Source: CABZJG01 sp902512685 | GTDB taxonomy: Bacteria > Pseudomonadota > Alphaproteobacteria > Rhodobacterales > Rhodobacteraceae | Direction of reading: 5' to 3' | Length of the DNA stretch: 64,000 nucleotides | Assembly: GCA_051201605.1 (NCBI GenBank) | Contig: CP179201.1 | Coordinates: forward strand, 62,001-126,000 | Translations under genes and position numbers: made by a program | Part shown: positions 35,897-44,571 of the stretch, one piece after another | How positions within the stretch are numbered: position 1 is the first letter of the stretch | Layout: every line of letters starts with the position of its first letter | Notes under the pieces: model-generated | What the model saw: the letters and a program-made list of their open reading frames with translations, nothing else | The model's database searches: none | What the model was told of the DNA's origin: nothing

Positions 35897-37276
35897 TTAC
35901 TGCTGTTTTGCCAACGACGTGCTATCCGCATTGGCCAGCGAGCGGCGATACACCAATACCAGCCCGGCAATTGCCAAGCCCAAAACAGCCGCAGGCAGCA
36001 GCGTGATTGAGACATGCAGCGCCGAGATGGCCTCGGGCAGCTGATCAATTTTGCCTTCAGTGGTTTCCTGCCAGCCATACGTGCCAAGAATGGCCCCCAA
36101 AACCAGCGGCGCCAGCGCATTTGCCGCCTTTTGACCAAAGAGCCATATGGCACTAAACGCACCTTCGATGGCTTCGCCTGTCGCTTTGCGGGTGACATCC
36201 ATCAAATCTGGGTACATCGCCCAAGGGATTTGCTGATAAGCGCCGTTGGTCATGCCCGCCAAAACAAACATTCCTGCCATCGCCGTTACATTCACCGACG
36301 GCATCATGGTATAAAGAGCGCAAAGCAAAATCATATAAAGACCAAGGCCCAAAACCAAAGCGCCCAGTTTGCCAAGCCGCGCGGAAATCCAAACCCAAAC
36401 CGCTTGGCTTAGGATCGAGCCCAGCACAAAACACGCAAACATAAGCGACAGAACCGTCAAGGCATTTGCCGCGCCGGACAGCATAGTATCGCCGCTGTCC
36501 ATAATCAGGTAGAGCGCGGCAAACGGAAGCCCGGCTGTGATCAAAGCAATAGCCATCGTCATCACACCATAGAGCACCACCAAAACCATGAAAGGTGCAT
36601 TGCTGAACACCATATTTGCCATCGTCCAAAAACTTTGCGTGCTTGGGGTTTGCACCCGCGGGGCTTCACGCGTGGCCCAGATGGACACCCAAATTGCAAG
36701 TACAATCACAGGGGCTACCATGATAGCCGCCTGAAGATGCCCCTCACGGGTGCCGCCCGCCAAAAGCGGAATAATCGCGCCGCCTAGCAAAATCCCGATG
36801 CTGGCAAAGGCCATCCGATAGCCGGTCATTGCAGAGCGCTCTTGTGGGCTTTGCGTGATTTCTCCGGCCATGGCGCCATAGGGAATTGCAACCATGGTAA
36901 ACCCGACGGTGGCCAGCACAAAAAATGCTGTGACCCAAAGTAAATTACCCATGGTGGAAAGCCCCAGCGGAACACCGAAAAGACCAATGGTGCCGCCCGC
37001 GAGCACCACAGCCCCAAGGGCCATCCAAGGCGCGCGCCGTCCCCAGCGTGTGCTGGTGCGATCCGACAGATAGCCAATGAGCGGATCGGTTACCATGTCG
37101 AAGATCAGAACCAAAGTCGTCACTGCGCCGGCAAGCTGGACCGGTACCCCAAGATAGGTGGTCAGAAAGGCCATTACCAAAAGCTGTTTGACGATCACAA
37201 AAACCACGATGCCCATATCGGCCAGGCCCCAGCCTGCCTTTTGGCCAAACGAAAGCCCGGGTTGCAATTGGTTCAT
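35897..37276 (-). CDS. MFS transporter, glycoside-pentoside-hexuronide (GPH) type
   Basis: 459 residues, twelve hydrophobic segments. The GPH hallmark FDMVTDPLIGYLSDRTSTRWGRR sits near residue 60-82, with the conserved Asp residues for cation coupling. A GGAGGG ribosome site precedes the ATG. The family takes up sugars or glycosides with Na+ or H+; the locus does not show which. It stands alone on the minus strand, about 4 kb from the xylose genes. Confidence 0.9.
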   Translation of the reverse strand: MNQLQPGLSFGQKAGWGLADMGIVVFVIVKQLLVMAFLTTYLGVPVQLAGAVTTLVLIFDMVTDPLIGYLSDRTSTRWGRRAPWMALGAVVLAGGTIGLFGVPLGLSTMGNLLWVTAFFVLATVGFTMVAIPYGAMAGEITQSPQERSAMTGYRMAFASIGILLGGAIIPLLAGGTREGHLQAAIMVAPVIVLAIWVSIWATREAPRVQTPSTQSFWTMANMVFSNAPFMVLVVLYGVMTMAIALITAGLPFAALYLIMDSGDTMLSGAANALTVLSLMFACFVLGSILSQAVWVWISARLGKLGALVLGLGLYMILLCALYTMMPSVNVTAMAGMFVLAGMTNGAYQQIPWAMYPDLMDVTRKATGEAIEGAFSAIWLFGQKAANALAPLVLGAILGTYGWQETTEGKIDQLPEAISALHVSITLLPAAVLGLAIAGLVLVYRRSLANADSTSLAKQQ

Positions 37277-37444
37277 TTTGTCCCTCCTGTCAGTTTTCTT
37301 TGCGGATTATACGGAACAAAGTTCTGCACCCTAGATCGCCGCTTGGTTTTGGCAGATTGTATTGCATTAACCATGATAAAAAGCAAAACTGCATTGGCTG
37401 CTAAGGGCAATGTGACCAAAGGTAATTTACGGTCTGATAGGCTT

Positions 37445-38725
37445 TTAGCCAGAAAGCTTCTTTGAAAACTCTTGCTCTAAAGCGCGCAGCTCGCGGATCA
37501 CATCGACAATATCAGATGACTTTTTGATATAAAGCTCAAGCGAGTCGCTTTGATGCACCAGTCCGGTTTCAAGCTCTGCATCTATGTTTTCCAAACGGAT
37601 GCCTTTGTATACGGGGACCGGTTTGGAAAAACCCTTAATGTTAAAATCATCAAAGAATTCACTTTTAACCTTATCGCTTAAAATATTTGCCGTGGCTTGG
37701 GTCATTAAAACTTCGCCTAAAGGACAAATGGTTTCCAGCCGCGCAGCCATATTTACCGGACTGCCAAGAGCTGTATAATCAAGCCGCTGGTTGGATCCAA
37801 AATTGCCCACTGTGCAATATCCACTGGCAATTCCCATTCTCACATTTAGGCCCCCCGGAATCCCCTTTTTAGAGGTCCATACCCGGCTGATTGATTTAAT
37901 TTTTTCCTGCATTTCAAAGGCCATTTTCAAACAGCGTAATGCATCCATTTCTTCGCCACTGCTCTCGGGATCGCCAAAGAACACCATAATCGCATCGCCA
38001 ATGAATTTATCTATGGTGCCGCCATTGCTAATTGCGATTTCGGTCATGTCAGAAAGATAAGTATTGATTAACTCAGCCAGTCGCTCCGGTTCAAGCGTGT
38101 CGGATAGATCGGTAAAGCTAGCAATATCCGAGAAAAACACAGTCAAGTTTTTCCGTTTATAAGTTTGCCCATCAATGATTTTATCGGAAAAGATACTTTG
38201 ATACACTTGCGGTGACAGGTATTTGGCCAGCCGGTTGGCAATGGTTTCCAGCTTTTCGCTTTTTTCTGTCAGAAGAGCGTTTGATTCTTTGTTTTGATCC
38301 AGAAGCTTTTGATTTTGTGCATGAAGTTCATATTCAGAGGTTCTATCGATCAACTGCCCCTGCACCCCGTTTAGATAGGAAAAACTGCTATTTTTTGTAT
38401 AGGTGGAAAGCAGCGAATAGGTCTTAACCTTGCTTTGGACAGTGATTTTTAGATCAGGGATTTGAACCCGGGTCTCTTTGGTCAGGGTATTGCTAAATTC
38501 ATCAATACGCTCTTGTGAAAGGCCAAGCTTATCCAAAAGAAAAAGCATATTTAAACCTTCAAACTTTTCTATGTTTGGAAACAGCGCTTTGAAATTTTTA
38601 TTCGCCCGCACTATATTTAAGTCTCGGTCTGCAAAATAAGCAGCGGTAATGGAATTTTCAAAATTGAAAAAGCTAACGTCAAAAACAGCTTCGTATTGGA
38701 GCATATCCTGCAATTTAAGTGTCAT
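37445..38725 (-). CDS. Class III adenylate/guanylate cyclase with N-terminal PAS-like domain
   Basis: 426 residues, no membrane segment. An N-terminal PAS-like sensor (about 12-130, with ADRDLNIVRANKNF) is joined by a helical linker (LAKYLSPQVYQSIFS near 188) to the catalytic domain. Metal-binding Asp residues are in FFSDIASFT and KFIGDAIMVFFGD; the base-selecting region DYTALGSPVNMAARLE favours neither ATP nor GTP decisively by eye. The ATG at 38725 is used rather than the in-frame TTG at 38728. It is divergent from an MBL-fold hydrolase gene followed by a cNMP-binding gene, so cNMP signalling is a likely theme. Confidence 0.92.
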   Translation of the reverse strand: MTLKLQDMLQYEAVFDVSFFNFENSITAAYFADRDLNIVRANKNFKALFPNIEKFEGLNMLFLLDKLGLSQERIDEFSNTLTKETRVQIPDLKITVQSKVKTYSLLSTYTKNSSFSYLNGVQGQLIDRTSEYELHAQNQKLLDQNKESNALLTEKSEKLETIANRLAKYLSPQVYQSIFSDKIIDGQTYKRKNLTVFFSDIASFTDLSDTLEPERLAELINTYLSDMTEIAISNGGTIDKFIGDAIMVFFGDPESSGEEMDALRCLKMAFEMQEKIKSISRVWTSKKGIPGGLNVRMGIASGYCTVGNFGSNQRLDYTALGSPVNMAARLETICPLGEVLMTQATANILSDKVKSEFFDDFNIKGFSKPVPVYKGIRLENIDAELETGLVHQSDSLELYIKKSSDIVDVIRELRALEQEFSKKLSG

Positions 38726-38947
38726 CAACTTCCACCTTATTTATTCCGAAGCCCTCTAACATATATATGCTTCAAAACCCAGAAAATACTCTTAGTGAAT
38801 TTAAGACTGTGCACTGTTATTTAATCTATTATCCATGCTAATCAAATGACTATCACAACCGTATAAAAAGCTGGAATAGCAAGGGAAAAAGAAAAAGATC
38901 AACATTTTGATCCAAATGTGGCATAGAGAAACCACTGGCAATAAAGA

Positions 38948-39745
38948 TTGGACAGAGTTTTGCTTATTAAAATGCACGGCACCCGGGGATCAATCCCGCA
39001 ACCCTCGCAGACTGCTAAGTACGGCGGCAATACGTCTTGCTATGAGGTTTTAATTGATGGCTACCAGATCGTTTTTGATACCGGAACCGGTTTTCAAAAT
39101 GTAAAACTGGATCTGGAAAGGGAATCCTTTGTGCTTTACAGCCATTTTCACCACGATCACCTTCAGGGACTGCCGTTTAACTCAAGTATGTTTTCGCATG
39201 ATGAACCCATCTATCTGTCAAGTGCTTTGGTAAACCGCAATGTGTTGCGAAATATGATTCAAACATATTTTTCAGGCGGCTATTTTCCTGTGGATATTGT
39301 CACCGTTCTAAAGCAGCTGAAGTTTATGAATGTGTCAACGATTCAACGAAAACTTGCCCCTGAAATCGAACTGGATGTGATTGAACTTAATCACCCCGGC
39401 GGCAGCATGGGATATTCAATTAAAACGAAAAACGGCAAATTGTCTTACCTATTGGATAATGAGTATCAGGATAGCCAACTGGATCCTTTGCTCGACTTTG
39501 TAAAAGGGTCCGATCTGGTTATTTGGGATGGAATGTTTACCGAAGAAGAGCTTAAATCAAAAGTTGGCTGGGGCCATTCGTCGATTGAGCAGGGCTGCAT
39601 ATTTGCCGAAGCCGCTGAGATAGGACATCTGATCATTAGCCATCATAATCCGCCCAGAACGGATGCTCAATTTGATAGCATTGCAAATACACTTCCTTCC
39701 TCAAAAGTCAGCTTTGCGATTCAAGGCAGTGAGGTTCGCATCTAA
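38948..39745 (+). CDS. MBL-fold metallo-hydrolase, candidate cyclic-nucleotide phosphodiesterase
   Basis: 265 residues. The N-terminal GTRGSIPQPSQTAKYGGNTS and the zinc-binding HFHHDHLQG near residue 64 are clear, followed by a His near 150 (NHPGG) and C-terminal ISHHNPPRTD with a final His. This is the hydrolase group of the RNase Z/PhnP type, in which some members hydrolyse cyclic nucleotides. Start: TTG at 38948, with another TTG at 38960 giving the usual six residues before GTRG; the first ATG (38972) leaves only MH before it. It precedes the cNMP-binding gene by 2 bases, and that coupling argues for a role in cNMP metabolism. Confidence 0.85.
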   Translation: MDRVLLIKMHGTRGSIPQPSQTAKYGGNTSCYEVLIDGYQIVFDTGTGFQNVKLDLERESFVLYSHFHHDHLQGLPFNSSMFSHDEPIYLSSALVNRNVLRNMIQTYFSGGYFPVDIVTVLKQLKFMNVSTIQRKLAPEIELDVIELNHPGGSMGYSIKTKNGKLSYLLDNEYQDSQLDPLLDFVKGSDLVIWDGMFTEEELKSKVGWGHSSIEQGCIFAEAAEIGHLIISHHNPPRTDAQFDSIANTLPSSKVSFAIQGSEVRI

Positions 39746-39747
39746 AA

Positions 39748-40089
39748 ATGAAAAGACTGACTTTAGAGCCTAATAAATTTATTTTTAGAAAAGGCGATGC
39801 GGCAGACGGGGTCTATTTGGTAATTTCGGGACAAGTGGGGATTTTCCTTCCCAGCAACGCCACAAAGGATCCCGATTTTGTTGTGCGTGATAACGAATTA
39901 TTTGGCGAAATGGGTGTTGTTAGTGAACAATCAAGAATGGCGAATGCCGCCACGGTGACGGACTGTGATCTTTTGTTTGTCTCGCGCGATGAGTTCGAAA
40001 AAATGCTGGACGAGTCCCACATTGTCGTCAAAGGTATCCTGCGCATTCTGTCAGAACGCTTAAGAACAGCGCAGATGCCTAAAAAGTAA
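39748..40089 (+). CDS. Cyclic nucleotide-binding domain protein (stand-alone)
   Basis: 113 residues forming one CRP-type cNMP-binding beta-barrel and a short C-terminal helix. The phosphate-binding cassette is recognisable at about 51-68: LFGEMGVVSEQSRMANAAT, with Glu and Arg in the expected places. It has no DNA-binding or kinase domain, so it probably acts on a partner. The gene starts 2 bases after the MBL hydrolase gene, an obvious operon. It ends 11 bases before the convergent cytochrome gene. Confidence 0.88.
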   Translation: MKRLTLEPNKFIFRKGDAADGVYLVISGQVGIFLPSNATKDPDFVVRDNELFGEMGVVSEQSRMANAATVTDCDLLFVSRDEFEKMLDESHIVVKGILRILSERLRTAQMPKK

Positions 40090-40100
40090 ACGATCAAGAC

Positions 40101-41003
40101 CTATTGCGGCACCCCGACAGCTGGAACTGCCTTTAGATACTGCGCAATGGCATTGCGGTCTTGCGGGTTTAATTGCGCTAGGTTTTCGACCACCAAAACC
40201 ATATGACCGCCGACCGTATCAAACTCGGGGGTAAACCCCGAGGACAGATATTCGGATATTTCCTCGACACTCCAATCTAACGATGCAGGTGTGATATTTG
40301 GTATATGACCTTTGCCAACCGGGTTTTTGGTGCCTGCCAGCCACTGCGCGCGTTTTAGCCCGCCGAATGCGTTGCGCGGCGTATGGCATTCACTGCAATG
40401 ACCAAGCGCCTCTGCCAAATAGCGCCCTCTTTGCTCATCAGGGTTTAGATCACCCGATATCGCCCAATCTTGCATCATAAACACCCGCTTCCAAAGACCT
40501 ATATTGCGGCGAAACCCCAGAAAAAGCGGTAGATCATGCGCCTGGTTTTTGATGTCTGCTACTGGAAAGCTCTGCCAATATCCCCATAGGTCGACAATAT
40601 CCTGATCGCGCATGTGTTGATAGGCGGTATAGGGAAAGACCGGAAAATAATGGGCGCCATCGGGGGATACTCCTTGGCGCACAGCGCGTTCAAAATCTGC
40701 AAAAGACCAGCGGCCTATTCCATTCTTGACAGACATGGAAATATTCGGAGCATAAAATCGGCCAAACGGTGTTTCAAAATGCTGTCCGCCAGACAATATT
40801 AAATTATCAACCTGGCTGGATTGTGGAGCAGAGTGGCAACCGCCGCACCCAGCGGCCAAATAAACGGACCGCCCGTTGATAGTGTCGGCAACCAGCGCAC
40901 CAAGCGGGTTGGGTGTAACTGCCTTGGGCGCCGACAGAGCAAAGTACAGCACAGCAGAGCAAACCGCTGCTAAAAGACCGACAAAAATAGCTTTGGCAAT
41001 CAT
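40101..41003 (-). CDS. Dihaem cytochrome c, alcohol dehydrogenase-subunit type
   Basis: About 300 residues with a signal peptide or anchor (AIFVGLLAAVCSAVLYFALS) and two haem sites: CGGCH near residue 55 and CSECH near 205, with Met and His axial-ligand candidates elsewhere. Layout matches cytochromes that accept electrons from periplasmic dehydrogenases. The start is ATG at 41003 with an AAGGG site; longer in-frame starts lack one. No dehydrogenase partner is adjacent, so its donor is unknown. It may belong with the short-chain dehydrogenase nearby only by proximity. Confidence 0.85.
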   Translation of the reverse strand: MIAKAIFVGLLAAVCSAVLYFALSAPKAVTPNPLGALVADTINGRSVYLAAGCGGCHSAPQSSQVDNLILSGGQHFETPFGRFYAPNISMSVKNGIGRWSFADFERAVRQGVSPDGAHYFPVFPYTAYQHMRDQDIVDLWGYWQSFPVADIKNQAHDLPLFLGFRRNIGLWKRVFMMQDWAISGDLNPDEQRGRYLAEALGHCSECHTPRNAFGGLKRAQWLAGTKNPVGKGHIPNITPASLDWSVEEISEYLSSGFTPEFDTVGGHMVLVVENLAQLNPQDRNAIAQYLKAVPAVGVPQ

Positions 41004-41251
41004 TTGGATTTCACCCTTCAGATGGATAAAGAGTAGAATTTTTGAGCGAAATTTCAATCGGACAATGCGGCATCTCACAAATGCGCTCTGATTTTCTGGT
41101 TTCCAACTGCAGTGAAAAAAGTGTCACAATTCAAAAGGGCCCTGCGGATTTCTCTGGGCGCAGATCTTCAGATTTACATATTGCGAGATTGCTTGAAGGC
41201 TGTCACTTTATTTGGGGGATCCTATAAAAGGGTCTAAAACAGGGGAAGCTG

Positions 41252-41995
41252 ATGCAATTTAACAAATGTACTGCGGTGGTGACAGGCGGCGCTCAGGGTA
41301 TTGGGCTATCTGTTGTCAACGCACTTTTACAAAAAGGGTCTAAGGTTGCCATTTGGGATCAAAACCCTCGGACCGCGCAAGCGGCCTTTGATGCCCATCC
41401 GGAAAAATCTAATGTCGATATAATTGAGTGTGATATTGCAGATTGGCAGCGCGTTAAAAAAGCCGCAGAGGATACGGAAAAACGGTTTGGTCAGATTGAT
41501 ATTTTGGTCAATAGCGCCGGTATCGCAGGGCCAAATGCCACCGTAGAAAATTATGACAACGCGGCCTGGAACCAGATTATTGATATCAATCTGACCGGCA
41601 CCTATCACGTGAATAAAGCGGTAATTGCGGGCATGAAGGCGCGCAACTATGGGCGGATCGTGAATATAGCCTCAATTGCGGGCAAAGAGGGCAACCGCAA
41701 TGCTTCTGCTTATTCGGCCTCAAAGGCGGGGGTGATTGGGCTTACAAAATCGCTTGGCAAGGAATTGGCCAGCTTTGATATTGCGGTAAACTGCGTCACA
41801 CCAGCTGCGGCGCGGACCCCTATTTTTGATCAGATGAGCCAAGAGCATATCGATTATATGCTATCAAAAATCCCCCGCAATCGGTTCTTGGAGGTTTCAG
41901 AGGCAGCCGGGATGATTTGTTGGCTGGCCAGCAGTGAAAATTCGTTTACCACTGGCGCGGTTTTTGATCTTTCTGGCGGACGGGCAACATATTAG
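41252..41995 (+). CDS. Short-chain dehydrogenase/reductase (SDR)
   Basis: 247 residues, a classical SDR. NAD(P)-binding TGGAQGIG near residue 11, NSAGIAGPN near 87, catalytic Ser near 140 and YSASKAG near 154 are all present. The acidic residue after the second strand (WDQNPRT) favours NAD. The conserved end FDLSGGRATY is seen. Its place next to the xylose regulator suggests a sugar or polyol dehydrogenase, but this is inference. Convergent with the ROK repressor gene. Confidence 0.9.
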   Translation: MQFNKCTAVVTGGAQGIGLSVVNALLQKGSKVAIWDQNPRTAQAAFDAHPEKSNVDIIECDIADWQRVKKAAEDTEKRFGQIDILVNSAGIAGPNATVENYDNAAWNQIIDINLTGTYHVNKAVIAGMKARNYGRIVNIASIAGKEGNRNASAYSASKAGVIGLTKSLGKELASFDIAVNCVTPAAARTPIFDQMSQEHIDYMLSKIPRNRFLEVSEAAGMICWLASSENSFTTGAVFDLSGGRATY

Positions 41996-42019
41996 CGTCT
42001 TCTTGGCCAAAGCCTCGGG

Positions 42020-43237
42020 TTAGGCTGATCGCGCCCTTTCAATTTGGCGCGTAGCAACATATTCGCTATCAAAAGTGGACAAGCTCACCATGGCATTGCT
42101 GGAAAACACTAAGCCAGGTTCGTCTTTTTCCACCGCAATTGTAGGCATATGGCTGACCCGGATGCGCAGGTTTTTTTCAAAATGCCCTTTGAAATGCTCT
42201 TCCATAAGGTCAAAATAGGCCACGCCTGGGCCGGTGATGGTGATGGCCATCGGCCCATGGATTGTCATCAATCGTGATAGACCAAGCGTCAGTACATCCG
42301 CCGCCTGCCGGAAGGCAAATCTTATGCGCTGATCGCCGGCACGGGCATCGGCCGCCAATTGGTCCATCTGTTCTTTTGGAATGAACTTGGCCGGAATATG
42401 ATCTGTTGGTGCATCATAGGCGCTGCGCAGAATACCATAAAACCCGGCATAAGCCTCGATGCAGCCCAAAGATCCGCAGCGGCACAGAGGCCCATCTTCC
42501 ATATGAACCATATGTCCGAACGGGGGTGCCTGATAGCTAATGTCTTCACGGCCGGTTCGGTTTGCAATGCCCAGCCCGATACTGTCGCCGAGCGAAAGCA
42601 CAGCGTGTTGTTTTGCAAACGGACCCGCCGCTTGCAGTTTTGCATGGGCGGAAAATCCGGTTTGATTGCATATTTTAACCCGCTCTGGCCACTCTTTGAA
42701 AAGCTCTGCAAAGTCAATTTGACTGTCACCGAAAACCGGAGACCACAGCAGTCTTGTGCCGCCGCCGCCAACCAACCCTTTTGTAGAAATCGAAATATGC
42801 GCGATCTCAGATGGATGTAATTCTGACCGCTCTGCAAGCCGAAATAAATCACTGCGTACCTGATCGCTAAAAGCAGCGGCATCGGTCGCGCTGTTCGACC
42901 TTGCCACCTGAAACCGGTCAAGAAGCACATTGCTATAGCTTACAAGTGAATATTCCACCTCGCTGGATGAGATGTGAATAAAGGCCAGCCGTGCGAAATC
43001 CGGGTTCAGTGCAAGCAGAACGCGCGGTCTTCCCCGCCCTTTGGTAGAGGGCTTTTCTTCTTTGCGAATCGCGCCTTCTTCAAACAGCTCGGTGGTAATC
43101 ACGGAAACAGTGCCCGATGCCAGAGTGGAATCTTCGGCGATTTCCGTATGCGAACTTGGCCCAAGACGCCGCAGGCTTTGCAGCACAAGCGCTCTGTTGT
43201 AATGGCGTAACCCTTCGGTTGTGTTCTTATTTTTCAT
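42020..43237 (-). CDS. xylR: ROK-family transcriptional repressor (XylR type)
   Basis: About 405 residues: an N-terminal winged helix (HTEIAEDSTLASGTVSVITTE near 25-45) and a ROK sugar-kinase-like domain with the zinc motif CRCGSLGCIEAYAG (C-x-C-x4-C). Such repressors control xylose operons and respond to the sugar. The ATG at 43237 is chosen; the only AAGGAG nearby is 18 bases upstream, so the start is not certain. It is divergent from xylF, and candidate operators lie between them. Confidence 0.88.
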   Translation of the reverse strand: MKNKNTTEGLRHYNRALVLQSLRRLGPSSHTEIAEDSTLASGTVSVITTELFEEGAIRKEEKPSTKGRGRPRVLLALNPDFARLAFIHISSSEVEYSLVSYSNVLLDRFQVARSNSATDAAAFSDQVRSDLFRLAERSELHPSEIAHISISTKGLVGGGGTRLLWSPVFGDSQIDFAELFKEWPERVKICNQTGFSAHAKLQAAGPFAKQHAVLSLGDSIGLGIANRTGREDISYQAPPFGHMVHMEDGPLCRCGSLGCIEAYAGFYGILRSAYDAPTDHIPAKFIPKEQMDQLAADARAGDQRIRFAFRQAADVLTLGLSRLMTIHGPMAITITGPGVAYFDLMEEHFKGHFEKNLRIRVSHMPTIAVEKDEPGLVFSSNAMVSLSTFDSEYVATRQIERARSA

Positions 43238-43307
43238 AATAGCGCACTTATGCAACTCCTTGTTTTTAACCCTAAACAGAAATAAATTTTTATCCAGTAA
43301 AATTTTT

Positions 43308-43362
43308 TTCGAGAGTCGAATTGACATTATTTTATTTTCATGTTTATTTTTCTCGACTGTCG
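43308..43362. promoter_or_regulatory. Candidate XylR operators upstream of xylF
   Basis: TTCGAGAGTCGAA at 43308-43320 is a perfect 5-3-5 inverted repeat, and CGACTGTCG (a 9-base palindrome) lies within TCTCGACTGTCG at 43351-43362. TTGACATTATT overlaps this region and may include a -35. A near copy of the first site occurs before xylB at 52529. Confidence 0.6.
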
Positions 43363-43429
43363 TGAAAAATGATGGTTATTCCAACATCGATCATTCAGAT
43401 CGTTGTTTTTCGTTTTGTGGGAGGATCAC

Positions 43430-44461
43430 ATGAATAAATTTTTTAGCGCGGCTGTAGCCGCGTCCGTAGCCGTATGTGCCTTGTCATCAGTAGCTTTCGC
43501 CGAAGGCAAAGTGATTGGCGTTTCTTGGTCAAACTTTCAAGAAGAGCGCTGGAAAACTGATGAAGCAGCTATGAAAGCTGCTATTGCAGCCAATGGAGAT
43601 ACCTATATCTCAGCCGACGCTCAATTGTCTGCGTCAAAGCAGTTGACTGACGTTGAAAGCTTAATCGCGCAGGGCGCAGATGCTCTGGTTATTCTGTCTG
43701 TGGATAGCGGGTCTGTTGGTGCCGCGGTTGACGCAGCAGCAGCAGAGGGCATTCCAGTTCTTGGGTATGACCGTCTGATCGAAGACAACCGCGCGTTCTA
43801 TCTGACCTTTGACAACAAAGAAGTTGGTCGGGTTATCGCACGGTCAATCAAAGCGGCTGTTCCAAGTGGTAACTATGCCATCATCAAGGGCGACAAGGGC
43901 GATCCTAACGCTCTGTTCCTTCTCGAAGGCATGATGGATGTGATCGGTGCAGATGTTGAAGCCGGCACAATCAAAATCGTTGGTGAAGCGTTCACTGACG
44001 GCTGGAAGCCAGACAATGCTCAGAAAAACATGGAGCAAATTCTGACAGCCAACGACAACAATGTTGATGCAGTTATGTCCGAAAATGACGGCATGGCGGG
44101 CGGCGCAATCGCTGCGTTGCAAGCCCAAGGCATGAACATTCCAGTATCTGGTCAAGATGGCGATCACGCCGCTCTTAACCGGGTTGCACGCGGCACTCAG
44201 AACACCTCAGTGTGGAAAGATGCCCGTCAGCTGGGTGCGGCTGCTGGTGATATCGCGGCTGCATTGGCCGACGGTGTTGCGATGTCTGACATCGAAGGGG
44301 CGGTTAAATGGTCCGGTGGCGCCAAAGGCGTTGAAATGGATGCTATCTTCTTGGCACCTACACCGATCGACAAAACCAACATCAACATTGTGATCGAAGC
44401 TGGCCATATCGCGAAAGAAAAGGTCTGTGAAGGCGCAATCGATGGCGTGAACGGCTGCTAA
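43430..44461 (+). CDS. xylF: D-xylose ABC transporter substrate-binding protein
   Basis: 343 residues with a signal peptide (first ~23 residues, ending SSVAFAE). It is a periplasmic sugar-binding protein of the ribose/xylose class: SWSNFQEERWKTDE near the N-terminus, ADALVILSVDSG near 87 and YDRLIEDNRAFYLTFDN near 112. The ATG at 43430 has GGGAGGA 5 bases upstream. A strong hairpin lies between it and xylH, and would favour more binding protein than permease. Confidence 0.92.
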   Translation: MNKFFSAAVAASVAVCALSSVAFAEGKVIGVSWSNFQEERWKTDEAAMKAAIAANGDTYISADAQLSASKQLTDVESLIAQGADALVILSVDSGSVGAAVDAAAAEGIPVLGYDRLIEDNRAFYLTFDNKEVGRVIARSIKAAVPSGNYAIIKGDKGDPNALFLLEGMMDVIGADVEAGTIKIVGEAFTDGWKPDNAQKNMEQILTANDNNVDAVMSENDGMAGGAIAALQAQGMNIPVSGQDGDHAALNRVARGTQNTSVWKDARQLGAAAGDIAAALADGVAMSDIEGAVKWSGGAKGVEMDAIFLAPTPIDKTNINIVIEAGHIAKEKVCEGAIDGVNGC

Positions 44462-44480
44462 GCCAAACGAAAAGTTATGG

Positions 44481-44514
44481 GCGTGCCGGTGGATTGATCT
44501 CGGCACGCCTGTTT
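44481..44514 (+). terminator. Intercistronic hairpin between xylF and xylH
   Basis: GCGTGCCG pairs with CGGCACGC (8 bp, loop of 12), followed by CTGTTTT. It looks like a partial terminator or mRNA stabiliser that lowers expression of the downstream permease and ATPase genes relative to the binding protein. Confidence 0.65.
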
Positions 44515-44571
44515 TGTAATGATAACTGCCTGAGACATCTTTGTTAATTTTCTCTAAGGGTGGAGAACGAC

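Noticed and set aside
38893..38916. Hairpin GATCAA/TTGATC upstream of the MBL hydrolase gene
   Set aside because: Only a 6-bp stem in an AT-rich region; likely by chance.
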